From Ardenticatenaceae bacterium (GTDB taxonomy: Bacteria; Chloroflexota; Anaerolineae; Promineifilales; Promineifilaceae): a stretch of 64,000 bases of DNA. The position numbers were made by a program, and so were the translations under genes. This document shows, piece by piece, positions 50,144 through 59,610 of the stretch. The notes below the pieces were generated by a model that ran no database searches, was not told the origin of the DNA, and saw only the letters and a list, made by a program, of their open reading frames with translations. Location: NCBI GenBank assembly GCA_020634455.1, contig JACKBQ010000001.1, positions 1,488,001 to 1,552,000 of the forward strand, in the 5' to 3' direction. The first letter of the stretch is position 1. The number at the start of each line of letters is the position of its first letter.

Positions 50144-51229
50144 TTAGTCGCCGGTTTGGGGAACGGCCGTTGCCTGCTCCACCACTTGCTCTGGAATAGG
50201 CGTATGTACAATCTCGTACCGAATGTACACAGCCACGACAAACAGCAGCAGCCCGGTAGCCTGGTGGATCAAGGCCAGGTAAACAGGCACGCTAAACCAA
50301 ATTGTGAGCACCCCCAGCGTAATTTGCACCGCCACCAAACCGAGAAAATAGATCACGGCTTTGTGCACGTTAGCCGAGTAAGCATGCCGCTTGGTGATGA
50401 AGAAGAGCCAGATAGCCGCCCCCAGCACCACAAAAGCAAACCAGCGGTGCACAAAATGCACGCCCACCGGAGCGGAAATCAGGTTTTGCCACCAGGCGTC
50501 AAACTGGGTAAACAAATTGTTGGGAATCCACCGCCCGGCCATCAGCGGCCACGTGTTGGAAATCCAGCCCGCTTTTAGCCCAGCCACAAAGCCGCCCCAG
50601 GTGATCTGAATCACCAAAATGGTCAGCGTGAGCGCGGACAAAATGTAAGGCAGCGAGCCGCGACCTTTGTTGATAACGGGCGGAAAATGATGCACGTGCC
50701 GCAGCGCTGTCCACATCGTTAGCGCCAGCAAAAAGAGCGCCATCAGCAAATGAATCGTCAGGCGGAAATGGTTCACGGCCGGATTTTCAATCAGGCCGCT
50801 GCTAACCATGTACCAGCCCAAAAAGCCCTGGAAGCCAAACAAAGCACCAATCGTTAGGTAGACAAATGATTTTCGCCAGGGGATGATACCCTTGAACAGA
50901 TAGTAAAACAGTGGAATCACCACAAACAGCCCGGCAAAACGAGCGATCAGCCGGTGAATGTACTCCACGTAGAAAATTTCTTTGTACTCGGTGATTGTCA
51001 TCTGGTGATTGATGTACATGCCTTCCGGGGTTTGCTGATATTTAGCATACTCTGCTTCCCAGGCAGCCTGCCCGATGGGGGGCACCACGCCGCTGACCGG
51101 GTTCCACTCCACAATGGAAAGCCCAGAGCGCGTCAGCCGCACAAACCCGCCAAACACCACCATGATCATGATGAGGCCGCTCACTACAAAAAGCCAACGA
51201 ATGATTTTTTTGTTGTCTTGTTCTGACAT
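50144..51229 (-). CDS. ctaA: Heme A synthase, COX15/CtaA family
   Basis: 361 residues from the ATG at 51229 (AGGAGC 7 bases upstream). Converts heme O to heme A for aa3-type cytochrome oxidase. Eight membrane helices; the heme-binding histidines are in VEYIHRLIARFAG, HFRLTIHLLMALF, GVHFVHRWFAFVV and LIHQATGLLLF. The first helix has GGFVRLTRSGLSIVEWNPV. It shows that the organism has a heme-copper oxidase, though no cox genes are in the window. Confidence 0.94.
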   Translation of the reverse strand: MSEQDNKKIIRWLFVVSGLIMIMVVFGGFVRLTRSGLSIVEWNPVSGVVPPIGQAAWEAEYAKYQQTPEGMYINHQMTITEYKEIFYVEYIHRLIARFAGLFVVIPLFYYLFKGIIPWRKSFVYLTIGALFGFQGFLGWYMVSSGLIENPAVNHFRLTIHLLMALFLLALTMWTALRHVHHFPPVINKGRGSLPYILSALTLTILVIQITWGGFVAGLKAGWISNTWPLMAGRWIPNNLFTQFDAWWQNLISAPVGVHFVHRWFAFVVLGAAIWLFFITKRHAYSANVHKAVIYFLGLVAVQITLGVLTIWFSVPVYLALIHQATGLLLFVVAVYIRYEIVHTPIPEQVVEQATAVPQTGD

Positions 51230-51247
51230 TTTCTGCTCCTGCAAATC

Positions 51248-51312
51248 TTACAATCCTCTCGGCGGATTCAACCTGGAACTTTATCCGGCACAAATCCTCT
51301 GGGAGGTTTAAT
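51248..51312. repeat. AACCTCCGGGAGGTT paired palindrome, copy 3
   Basis: AATCCTCTCGGCGGATT at the left and AATCCTCTGGGAGGTTTAA at the right, about 25 bases between; more diverged than copies 1 and 2. Upstream of ctaA. Confidence 0.65.
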
Positions 51313-51441
51313 TTTGTTCTCTTCCAGGCGCGATTATACCAAGATTCAACCATCCTTTCAGGCGATAAAAATTGCCTCTATGACATTTGGCGGAAATATG
51401 GATGATTTTTGTCAACAATTATTCTGGATCGTTTCAAATGA

Positions 51442-51497
51442 AGATTGGACCAATTTGTTCAAGTGCAAACCACATGAAAAGGAAATTGGTCCAATCT
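51442..51497. repeat. 15-bp perfect inverted repeat
   Basis: AGATTGGACCAATTT (51442-51456) and AAATTGGTCCAATCT (51483-51497) with 26 bases between. Each arm also contains the palindrome TTGGACCAA-type core. No T tail. Possibly an operator pair, MITE-like element or stable RNA hairpin upstream of the S33 peptidase. Confidence 0.75.
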
Positions 51498-51569
51498 AAC
51501 ACCCAAAACAGCTACTTTCTGTTAAGATGAACCTGACAATTTATAAACCCCACCAAACGAGAAAACATT

Positions 51570-53081
51570 ATGAAAAAATTCGGATTGCTGCTGTTGTTTT
51601 TTGGCCTACTGCTCATTGCTTGTGATGAGGTGTCAGATGAGTACATGGAAGATATTTTTGATGAGCCTGTGAGTGACGAAGCAGATTTTGAGGATGAAGG
51701 GGATGCAGGCGTGGTTACGGCCGTAACTTCCCCCACCACTGCCACCACCGACTTCGCCTTCACCGACTGCCCCTTTGACGCCCCCGCCGACATCGAATGC
51801 GGCTTCCTCACCGTGCCCGAAGACCGCAGCAGCGCCAATTCGCCCACCATCGAACTGGCCGTCGCCATCGTCGCTGCGCCAGATGGAGCCACCGAGCCGC
51901 CGATGGTCTACCTGGCGGGCGGCCCCGGCGGCAGCGGCATAGACGACTACATTGCCGACCCGGAAGGCTGGGAGATGCCCTTCCTGCAAAACCGCGACCT
52001 CATTTTGCTAGACCAGCGCGGCACCGGCTTCTCTGAACCCACCCTCGACTGCCCCGAATTTGCCGAGGTGGACGCACAGGACAATCCTGATTCGCTTTGC
52101 TTTGACCGCCTCACCGATGAAGGCATCAACCTGATGGCCTACAACACCCAGGAAAACGCTGCCGACGTCGAGGCGCTGCGGCTGGCGCTGGGCATCGCGC
52201 AGTGGGATGTGTTGGGCATCTCCTACGGCACGCGGCTGGCGCTGGAAGTGATGCGCAACCATCCCGACGGGGTGCGCGCCGTCATCCTCGATTCGCCCTT
52301 CCCGCCCAACGCCGACACGCCTGTGGACGAGGTGTACAGCTTCACCGACGCCCTCGCCCAGCTGGTGGCCGACTGCGAGCGGGATGATTATTGCAACGAA
52401 AATTACCCCGATTTGGAAAACGTTTTTCTGGACACGGTGCAGCGGCTGAATGAGGACGAAACGGCCGAAATCTTCGGTGACGATCTCGTGTTTGCTCTCA
52501 GCAGCGCCTTCAGCGACACCTCACTCATTCCCCTGCTGCCCTACGTCATCTACGAGGTGGCCAACGACAATTTTGACGCGCTGGGCGAAATCAGCGCCGA
52601 AGGTGGCGCTTCCCGCACCCAGTACCAGGACGACGGGGATCGCAGCGATAGCGAGGGGATGTACAACTCTGTGATTTGCCACGATGAGTATGCGCTGGGG
52701 GATTACGAGCGGGTGGAAACGGCCGTTGTCGGTACAATCCCACAAGAACTTGAAGGCGCACTTTTGCAGACGACTTTTGACTTAACCAGCCTGTGTGAAT
52801 ACTGGAATCCGATGGCGGGGGTGGATAATACGGCCGTTTCCAGCAATATCCCCACGCTCATTCTGGTTGGCCAGTACGACGTCGCCACGCCACCCCGCTG
52901 GGCCACCCTCACCGCCGCCACCCTGCCCAACAGCACCGTCGTGCTCGTGCCTGGTGCCGGTCACTCCTTGCTCAGCAGCGTCGAATGCACCATCGCCATC
53001 ACCGACGACTTCCTGGCCAACCCCAACCAAGCGCCAGACACCAGCTGTCTGGCCGACATCGAATGGCCCTACTTTGAGTAA
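51570..53081 (+). CDS. Lipid-anchored alpha/beta hydrolase, S33 tripeptidyl aminopeptidase-like
   Basis: 503 residues. Signal FGLLLLFFGLLLIAC ends in a lipobox (Cys ~18). Acidic linker to ~60. Catalytic domain: PMVYLAGGPGGSGIDDY (oxyanion HGGP-like), nucleophile Ser in VLGISYGTRLALEVM, Asp in LVGQYDVATPP and His in VPGAGHSLLSSVEC. The last ~100 residues match the TAP-like C-terminal domain. Typical action is removal of N-terminal peptides outside the cell. A GAGAA site precedes the ATG. Confidence 0.9.
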   Translation: MKKFGLLLLFFGLLLIACDEVSDEYMEDIFDEPVSDEADFEDEGDAGVVTAVTSPTTATTDFAFTDCPFDAPADIECGFLTVPEDRSSANSPTIELAVAIVAAPDGATEPPMVYLAGGPGGSGIDDYIADPEGWEMPFLQNRDLILLDQRGTGFSEPTLDCPEFAEVDAQDNPDSLCFDRLTDEGINLMAYNTQENAADVEALRLALGIAQWDVLGISYGTRLALEVMRNHPDGVRAVILDSPFPPNADTPVDEVYSFTDALAQLVADCERDDYCNENYPDLENVFLDTVQRLNEDETAEIFGDDLVFALSSAFSDTSLIPLLPYVIYEVANDNFDALGEISAEGGASRTQYQDDGDRSDSEGMYNSVICHDEYALGDYERVETAVVGTIPQELEGALLQTTFDLTSLCEYWNPMAGVDNTAVSSNIPTLILVGQYDVATPPRWATLTAATLPNSTVVLVPGAGHSLLSSVECTIAITDDFLANPNQAPDTSCLADIEWPYFE

Positions 53082-53206
53082 ATAGCATCTTTCCGCTGTG
53101 GCCAGTGGTCTCAACCGCGCCACTTTCTGGGCCATTTATTGACGTTGCGTAACAGAAATAGTTTGGGGAAGAACGGCCGTTTACCTTGTACCTGATGCTG
53201 CTGTGG

Positions 53207-53224
53207 GGGAAACGGCCGTTTCCC
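53207..53224. repeat. Extended 18-bp form of the ACGGCCGT palindrome
   Basis: GGGAAACGGCCGTTTCCC, perfect over 18 bases. A second ACGGCCGT is 40 bases upstream. It shows the full symmetrical form from which most of the dispersed octamers seem to derive. Confidence 0.8.
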
Positions 53225-53388
53225 ACCCAAACTTTAGACTAAAATCCAAAAATTCCGCAAGATTTAGCAGGCGGTACGGCGGGACACCAACCGCAGCCAG
53301 ACATTTTCCTGTTCGTGTCTCCGATCAAGTCCCAAATTAGTCGGGGAATTCGTGTAAATTCGCGCTATTCGTGGCAAAAATTTGGCAT

Positions 53389-53412
53389 AAAAAAGCCGCT
53401 CAGTGAGCGGCT
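53389..53412 (-). terminator. Terminator of the second nuoN
   Basis: On minus: AGCCGCTC, loop ACT, GAGCGGCT, then TTTTTT. It lies 34 bases after the stop. Same stem as 48527-48551. Confidence 0.85.
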
Positions 53413-53445
53413 TCATTTTTGAACTTTTGTTTTGTTGGCGCGCGA

Positions 53446-54918
53446 TTAGCCGCCAGCAACCAGTCTGGCACCCAGCAGCGCCGCCTCTTGAGTGATAGCA
53501 AACCAGGCACCGGGGAAAAAGCCGAGAATGATGGTAGCAACGGCCGTAATTCCCACAACCAGCTTCACACCCGGCATCGCCACCACTTCGCCGTCGCCAT
53601 CGTGCATGTACATCAGGTAGACCACGCGCAGGTAGTAATAACCAGAGATGACGCTGGTCACCACGCCAATAATCGCCAACCAGAGCAAATCCGCTTCAAT
53701 GGCCGCCCGGAAGACGAAGAATTTGCCGGAAAAACCACCCGTCGGCGGCACACCCGTCAGCGAGAGCATGAAGTAGGCCATCGCCAACGCCAGCATTGGG
53801 CTGCGCTTGGCCAGCCCTTTGTAATCGTCCAGCATGGTGCCTTCGTTTTGCTTGTGCTCCAGGGCAATTACCACCGCAAACGCACCCAGGTTGGTGAACA
53901 AGTAGGCAAACATGTAAAACAGCGCCGAGCTTACGCCGTCGGAACTGCCCATGCCTGCGGCCACAGCAATCATGATGTAGCCTGCGTGGGCAATGCTGGA
54001 ATAAGCTAGCATACGCTTGATGTTGTTTTGGGAGATGGCCACCACGTTACCCAAAATGAGCGTGAGTGCGGCCACAATCGCTGCGGCTCCGGTCCAGGTG
54101 TCGCCCAAATCGGGCAGCGCCGTGACAAAAATGCGCAGCATGGCGGCAAAACCACCCACTTTGGCCCCCACAGACATGAAAGCGGTTACCACCGTGGGCG
54201 CACCTTCGTACACATCTGGCGTCCACATGTGGAAGGGAACGGCCGCTACCTTGAAGGCAAATCCCACGAGCAGGAAGGCCGCGCCAGCCAGACCCAACGC
54301 CCCGCTGCCGCCAATCCCGGCCAATACCTCCGGCAACGCGGTGGAACCCGTCGCGCCGTAGGTGAGGGCAATGCCAAACACCAAAATACTGGAGGAGAAC
54401 GCCCCCAGCAGGAAATATTTCATGGCAGATTCTTCGGAATCGGTGCGGGGCCAGGCCATGCCAGACATGATGTAAAGCGGAATGGAGAGCACTTCCAGAG
54501 CCAGGAAGATCAAAATGAGGTCGTTGGCCATGCCCATGAGCATCATGCCGCTAATGGAGAAGAGCATGAGCATATAAAATTCTGGCCGATCCAGCTCGTG
54601 CTTGCGCAAATAGCCAGCGGCAACCAGGATAGAAAGCAAGCCAGTGAGGATGAAAGTAATGTTGAGGAAGGTGGCAAAATTATCTACCACCAGCATGGCA
54701 TGTCCCCCCTGGGGGATAAACGTCTCGTAGCTGTCGCCCCACAGCGCCCAGGATTGCACCAGGGCAATCATCAGACCCAAGGCGGCCAACCAGGGTGCCC
54801 AACTGCGATTCTCTTCAGCAACAAAGAGGTCAAGAACCATCAACAAGACGCCCCAGCCAGCCACAATCAGCACGGGGGCGACAATTGGAAAATAGAGTGT
54901 TGGAATTTGAAACTCCAT
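53446..54918 (-). CDS. nuoN: NADH-quinone oxidoreductase subunit N, solitary second copy
   Basis: 490 residues, about 14 membrane helices. All pumping residues are present: Glu in FLALEVLSIPLYIM, Lys in FAFKVAAVPFHMWTPDVYEG, Lys in VGAKVGGFAA and Lys in TGGFSGKFFVF. It is 35 residues shorter than the copy at 3147 and clearly divergent, so it is not a recent duplicate. No other nuo gene is adjacent. It could replace the first copy in a second complex I form, or be the partner for the extra NuoM. A remnant of its 3' end lies inverted 5 kb away. Confidence 0.93.
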   Translation of the reverse strand: MEFQIPTLYFPIVAPVLIVAGWGVLLMVLDLFVAEENRSWAPWLAALGLMIALVQSWALWGDSYETFIPQGGHAMLVVDNFATFLNITFILTGLLSILVAAGYLRKHELDRPEFYMLMLFSISGMMLMGMANDLILIFLALEVLSIPLYIMSGMAWPRTDSEESAMKYFLLGAFSSSILVFGIALTYGATGSTALPEVLAGIGGSGALGLAGAAFLLVGFAFKVAAVPFHMWTPDVYEGAPTVVTAFMSVGAKVGGFAAMLRIFVTALPDLGDTWTGAAAIVAALTLILGNVVAISQNNIKRMLAYSSIAHAGYIMIAVAAGMGSSDGVSSALFYMFAYLFTNLGAFAVVIALEHKQNEGTMLDDYKGLAKRSPMLALAMAYFMLSLTGVPPTGGFSGKFFVFRAAIEADLLWLAIIGVVTSVISGYYYLRVVYLMYMHDGDGEVVAMPGVKLVVGITAVATIILGFFPGAWFAITQEAALLGARLVAGG

Positions 54919-55147
54919 AGCGTTTGAAGACCCTTCCTAAAATAATTTCGGCAACCTGTACCGAACGTCTGTGCAGGCTGTCACAATCGGGGCGATCATA
55001 CCACATTTGCCCGATAAAACTACTGAAAATAAACGGCCGTATCGCCCCCTAATTGACCTGCTTTTCTACAAAGATCGTTTACAATCTAAACAATACAGGT
55101 GGTGCATCCCAACCCACCACAGAACCCACTGAACCTTGGAGGTTGTT

Positions 55148-56545
55148 ATGGAGAGTTTGTTAATAAAGAATACGGCCGTACTCGTCACCATGGACGACGA
55201 ACGACGCGAAATTGTCAACGGCGGGCTGTTCGTGCGGGGCAACGTCATCGAACAGGTTGGCCCAACGAATGAACTGCCAGAAACGGCCGATACCGTCCTC
55301 GATTTAAGCGGCCACATCGTCCTGCCCGGATTAATCAACACCCACCACCATCTGTACCAAACCCTCACCCGCGTGATGGCTCAGAACAATAATCTGTTCG
55401 ACTGGCTCACCACCCTTTACCCCATCTGGGCCAATCTCACCGACGAAGCGATCTACGTCAGCACCATCACTGGGCTGGCCGAGCTGGCTCTCTCTGGCTG
55501 CACCACCAGCAGCGACCATTTGTACATTTTCCCCAACGACTGCACGCTGGATAGCCAGATTCGCGCCGCGCAGGAGATTGGCGTACGCTTTCACGCCGCT
55601 CGCGGCTCCATGTCGCTGGGCGAAAGCCAGGGTGGTTTACCACCAGATCGGGTCACCGAAAAAGAACCGTTCATCCTCAAAGACAGCCAGCGGCTCATCG
55701 AAACCTACCATGACGCCAGCCGCCACGCCATGATGCGCGTGGTGCTGGCTCCCTGCTCCCCCTTCTCCGTCACGCCAGACCTCATGCGCGAATCGGCCAA
55801 CATGGCCCGCGCCTACGGCGTGCGTCTGCACACCCACCTGGCCGAAACGCTGGAAGAAGAGGAATTTTGCCTGCAAACATTCGGGCAGCGACCCGTGCCT
55901 TACGTGGAATCGCTGGGCTGGACGGGGGACGACGTGTGGCATGCCCATTGCGTCCACATGAGCCAACCAGAGATTGATCTATTTGGCAAAACGCAAACTG
56001 GCGTGGCTCACTGCCCCAGCAGCAACATGCGGCTGTCCAGCGGCATCGCACCGGTGCTGGCCTGGCGGGATGCGGGTGTGCCGGTGGGTTTGGGGGTAGA
56101 CGGCTCGGCTTCCAACGATGGCGGGCACTTGCTTACCGAGGCGCGGCAGGCAATGCTGCTCCAGCGCGTCGCCCCGGACCGCTACCTGAGCGAACAGCCG
56201 GGTGGGCGGGGCGGCTTTGGCGGCCGTCCAGATGCAATGTCGGCGCGGCAGGCTTTGGAGATTGGCACACGGGGCGGAGCGGCCGTTTTGGGGCGAGACG
56301 ATATCGGTTATCTGGCACCGGGCATGAGCGCCGACTTCATTGCCCTGAACCTGAACCAGGTGGCCTTTGCTGGCGCACTGCACGATCCGGTAGCGGCCGT
56401 TTTGCTCTGCCAGCCGCCATCAGTGGATTATTCAGTCATCAACGGGAAAATTGTGGTAAAAGAAGGCCAGCTCATAACGGTTGACCTCATGCCCCATCTG
56501 GAAAAGCATAACGCCATCGCCGCTAAAATGATCCGAAATGAATAA
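55148..56545 (+). CDS. Amidohydrolase, 8-oxoguanine deaminase/AtzB-like
   Basis: 465 residues from the ATG at 55148 (TTGGAGG 6 bases upstream). Amidohydrolase superfamily, subtype III: metal ligands in LINTHHHLYQTLTR, HTHLAETLEEEEF, HAHCVHMSQPE and DGSASNDGGHLL. The N-terminal region with LFDWLTTLYPIWANLTDEA is typical of 8-oxoguanine deaminase and hydroxyatrazine ethylaminohydrolase. The likely role is deamination of oxidised or modified purines. It stands alone, divergent from nuoN. Confidence 0.88.
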   Translation: MESLLIKNTAVLVTMDDERREIVNGGLFVRGNVIEQVGPTNELPETADTVLDLSGHIVLPGLINTHHHLYQTLTRVMAQNNNLFDWLTTLYPIWANLTDEAIYVSTITGLAELALSGCTTSSDHLYIFPNDCTLDSQIRAAQEIGVRFHAARGSMSLGESQGGLPPDRVTEKEPFILKDSQRLIETYHDASRHAMMRVVLAPCSPFSVTPDLMRESANMARAYGVRLHTHLAETLEEEEFCLQTFGQRPVPYVESLGWTGDDVWHAHCVHMSQPEIDLFGKTQTGVAHCPSSNMRLSSGIAPVLAWRDAGVPVGLGVDGSASNDGGHLLTEARQAMLLQRVAPDRYLSEQPGGRGGFGGRPDAMSARQALEIGTRGGAAVLGRDDIGYLAPGMSADFIALNLNQVAFAGALHDPVAAVLLCQPPSVDYSVINGKIVVKEGQLITVDLMPHLEKHNAIAAKMIRNE

Positions 56546-56549
56546 AAAT

Positions 56550-56572
56550 AAGGGGTTCATTTTGAACCCCTT
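56550..56572. terminator. Hairpin between converging genes
   Basis: AAGGGGTTC, loop ATTTT, GAACCCCTT: a 9-bp stem. The T run (ATTTTTATT) is on the minus strand, so it mainly ends the glycosidase operon; it is also 4 bases after the amidohydrolase stop. Confidence 0.75.
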
Positions 56573-56606
56573 GTCATTCAGAGCAGCGAAAAACTACCAA
56601 TTAAAC

Positions 56607-58085
56607 CTAATTGGAAACTGTAATCTGCAAACTGCTTATATTGTTTTGTTCATCTGCTTCAACAATCTGGCTCATCGAATCCACTACAACATATAAATTG
56701 TAGGTGCCATTTGCCACATTACTCCATGTGAAAGACACAGTTTCATTGTGACCACACCCTTTTAGCGCAACTGGCTGGGCGCTGCCAAGCAACACCCCGC
56801 CAGCTAACGGGTCGCCACTATAAAATTGCACTGAAAAATCTTTGGCAAAAACGTTTGTACCGCTGTTGGCCACCTGAGCAGTCAACGTCACAGTTGTTGG
56901 CGCTATCAACGACGTTTCGCTTGTGAATGAAGAAGCGTATAGATCAACCTCTGGAAGCATATTTTTGGTGTAGCCCGCATAGTTTTGACCCATCGCAGAG
57001 AGTTTCCACGGATATTGATTGGCTGCGCCTTCAAATAAATACCCATTGTAGCCATCACCTACCGCGCCAGTGCTAAACCAAGACCAGGTTTGCACCATCC
57101 GGTAATCATCGTTTGGGTCTCCTAAAATTGGGTCTGTGGCTGTCAGCATGTAATCAAAAGTCGCATTCATAAACGTATTCACGCGAGCATTATCAAAACC
57201 GAGATAGTCTGGCATCAAAACGCCATATTCTGAAACGGTCAATGGCAAGCCAGCATACCCCCGATCCGCCATCCATTGGCGGAAGTTGGTGATTCTTTGT
57301 TTAAACATGGCAATGTTGTCGTTATCTTGAATGCTTACAATCTCCCCAAAGTTGGCTGTGATGCCTGGTGGTATTTCAGCGCCCCAGCAGTTGCCTGGAT
57401 CGTAATCACAGCTCACTTCGTTGAGAATAAAGTTGTGAATGCTCCAACCATCTACGGGCATGGAATCGCCACCATTTTGTTGCGCATAGCTTTGCAATAC
57501 CAAATCAAGATATTCCAGCCGAATGGGGGTTGGTTGGACGATGGTACCAGCGAAAATACGTGCGGTGGAATCGGCCGTTTTTATTAGATCGTACAGTTCT
57601 GCATAAGCAGCAGCATAAACATGTGGTTCAATGTCATCCTGAAAGTCAGCCCGATCTGGCTCGTTGCCAATCAACCAATCAGCGCCTGGATTCTGGGTAA
57701 TGGCATCCGTCAGAGCCGTTCCGCTAGGCGAATAGCTATAATCCATTGCATTTGGCCCCGTTTGGGTGAGGCGAATAACCGGCACAAACGCAGCAGATGA
57801 TTCTAGAATGGGGCTTTTGGTTGTATTGTAATTTAAGTACCAACCGAGCCTTAGCTTCGCAATCTCAACATTGGCTGGATCTTGGATCACATTGGCACCA
57901 AAACGACATTGGGGAGGAATACCATTACTCGCGATAGGCAAATAGAGAGCCTGTGTAACACTTGCTTTCGTTGGGGCAATATCTTTGGCGCTGAACAGCA
58001 AAACAGCAGCTAGAAAAGCCAGCAAGAGTGTTCCAAAAAGCGCATTCTTTTTTGTCCAAACTTCCCGCACTACTTTTTCAGACAT
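56607..58085 (-). CDS. Secreted clan-A glycosidase-like protein with CARDB domain
   Basis: 492 residues. N-terminal membrane segment/signal (ALFGTLLLAFLAAVLLF, 14-30), then the short motif ALYLPIASNG (~47). Residues ~60-370 look like a TIM-barrel glycoside hydrolase: acid/base Glu in WLIGNEPDRA and nucleophile Glu in LTVSEYGVLMP. Residues ~385-490 are a CARDB immunoglobulin-like domain (VTLTAQVANSGTNVFAKDF, VVVDSMSQIVEADEQNN). It begins two bases after the stop of the next glycosidase-like gene, so they are one operon. The substrate is unknown. Confidence 0.75.
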   Translation of the reverse strand: MSEKVVREVWTKKNALFGTLLLAFLAAVLLFSAKDIAPTKASVTQALYLPIASNGIPPQCRFGANVIQDPANVEIAKLRLGWYLNYNTTKSPILESSAAFVPVIRLTQTGPNAMDYSYSPSGTALTDAITQNPGADWLIGNEPDRADFQDDIEPHVYAAAYAELYDLIKTADSTARIFAGTIVQPTPIRLEYLDLVLQSYAQQNGGDSMPVDGWSIHNFILNEVSCDYDPGNCWGAEIPPGITANFGEIVSIQDNDNIAMFKQRITNFRQWMADRGYAGLPLTVSEYGVLMPDYLGFDNARVNTFMNATFDYMLTATDPILGDPNDDYRMVQTWSWFSTGAVGDGYNGYLFEGAANQYPWKLSAMGQNYAGYTKNMLPEVDLYASSFTSETSLIAPTTVTLTAQVANSGTNVFAKDFSVQFYSGDPLAGGVLLGSAQPVALKGCGHNETVSFTWSNVANGTYNLYVVVDSMSQIVEADEQNNISSLQITVSN

Positions 58086-58087
58086 TT

Positions 58088-59569
58088 TTATTTTTCAACC
58101 TCAATAAAAAGTGGATTTGCCCCAACTGTGAAAGTCGTAAATCCGTCCATAACACCATCATTGCCATCACTGCGCACAATTACATTTCCAGTAATACTAT
58201 TTTTGACAGTTGCTGAAGATACAGGCAACCGCAACGAGGCCGTTGCGGTTGTGTCTACCCGGTTCAACCAGGCGACATAGAGTGTCCGATTATGCACGTT
58301 ATCATTGAATTGATGCACTTCCATCAAGCTATTACCTGTTTGAGATGTTGGCAAAGTTTTCACGAAATGCGCAGTAGAGAGTTCAGCAACGGCCGTTTGA
58401 TACACTTGATAAGCCAATTTTTCTACTGGCGGATCATCATTGGTAACCAAACCAGTATTATAAGGGTATCCCCCGCCCACATCGTACAGCATCCACCAAA
58501 TCATCAAATCTAAATCGGCCGCCATGCTTTGGGTAAATAGCTGAACAACATACCTGGATTGAATTTGCGGCGAGCCGGGGATGCTTGGCCCCGATGCGTT
58601 GTTATCATGCCAACCAGCTTCGGTAATAATGATGGGTTTATCCAGCCCGTAAGATGCCAAAACGCTTCGAATCACATTGGCCTTTTCCAGCAGCCCTGGC
58701 CCTTGGTTATCAGTCCAACGAGTGTAAAAAGCTGGATAGGAATGAAAATTCATAACATCGAAATACAGGTCGCCACCAGCATCCAGCACATCGGTTAGAA
58801 ATGACTCAACAAATTTCCCACCATCAGATTTGAGAAAATCATACGCTATGCCGCCAAAAACAACTTGCGCTTGCGGATTAGCCGCTTTGACAACAGGATA
58901 TATTTCTTCAAGCATAAATGCATACTGTTCACCATGATTGCCCCAGCCCACTGGCGGTGAGAACGTGGCGTCTACGATAGAGTTACTGTCTGGTTCGTTA
59001 TACATTTCCCAATAAAGCACAACGGGCGAACCGGGCGCATCGTCTATACCGTCCCCATCGTATCTTTCCACCAATGCGCCCATGAACTCGGCAAAATTTT
59101 CAAGATTATTGGGGTTGATAGGGCCGGTATCATACGTGGCTGCCCATGCGGGAGCCCTGTTGACCGTGGCAACAATATTGTAACCCCCGAAATCTGGTCG
59201 AGCAGCCGCCAAGCCAGCATCTATTGCATCCCACTGATATGATGGGGGTGCAGTCAATGTAGGTTCGGCACTTGCCCACGAAATTTCTACACGCACCCAG
59301 GTGGCGTTAGATCCTTGTAATGCATCATAATACTTGGATGTATTCGAGGTCGGGCCATACATTTGCACGCCGAAAATCGGCAATCCGAGCGATGCATCAA
59401 ATCTGTTTTGCACCATTGGTAGGTAGGTTGTTGTATTCGCTGTACCGCCTGTTTCATTGGCTTGTTTGCTTTGCACGTTTGTTGGTTTCATGAGCAGGAA
59501 TAGCGCCATGAAGCTAATAAACATTGCGGGAAGCCCAATTATTGGGCGAATTTTCTTGACAAAATGCAT
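58088..59569 (-). CDS. Secreted clan-A glycosidase-like protein (GH39/GH5-like)
   Basis: About 493 residues from the internal ATG near 59569; the frame extends to 59665 but overlaps the previous gene without a site. Signal anchor PAMFISFMALFLLMKP, then TTTYLPMVQNRF. TIM-barrel: WVRVEISWASAEP, acid/base Glu in YWEMYNEPDSNS, nucleophile Glu in PIIITEAGWHDN, and WWMLYDVGGGYP. A beta-sandwich C-terminus follows. The layout resembles beta-xylosidase/GH39 proteins. Probably attached to the outer membrane face and acts on polysaccharide or the cell sheath. Confidence 0.75.
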   Translation of the reverse strand: MHFVKKIRPIIGLPAMFISFMALFLLMKPTNVQSKQANETGGTANTTTYLPMVQNRFDASLGLPIFGVQMYGPTSNTSKYYDALQGSNATWVRVEISWASAEPTLTAPPSYQWDAIDAGLAAARPDFGGYNIVATVNRAPAWAATYDTGPINPNNLENFAEFMGALVERYDGDGIDDAPGSPVVLYWEMYNEPDSNSIVDATFSPPVGWGNHGEQYAFMLEEIYPVVKAANPQAQVVFGGIAYDFLKSDGGKFVESFLTDVLDAGGDLYFDVMNFHSYPAFYTRWTDNQGPGLLEKANVIRSVLASYGLDKPIIITEAGWHDNNASGPSIPGSPQIQSRYVVQLFTQSMAADLDLMIWWMLYDVGGGYPYNTGLVTNDDPPVEKLAYQVYQTAVAELSTAHFVKTLPTSQTGNSLMEVHQFNDNVHNRTLYVAWLNRVDTTATASLRLPVSSATVKNSITGNVIVRSDGNDGVMDGFTTFTVGANPLFIEVEK

Positions 59570-59610
59570 TAATAAAAACCTCTTTGAACAGACCTGGCTA
59601 ATAACTTTTG

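Noticed and set aside
51442..51497. Attachment site or transposon ends
   Set aside because: No integrase or transposase gene anywhere in the window and no flanking target duplication visible; kept only as an inverted repeat.
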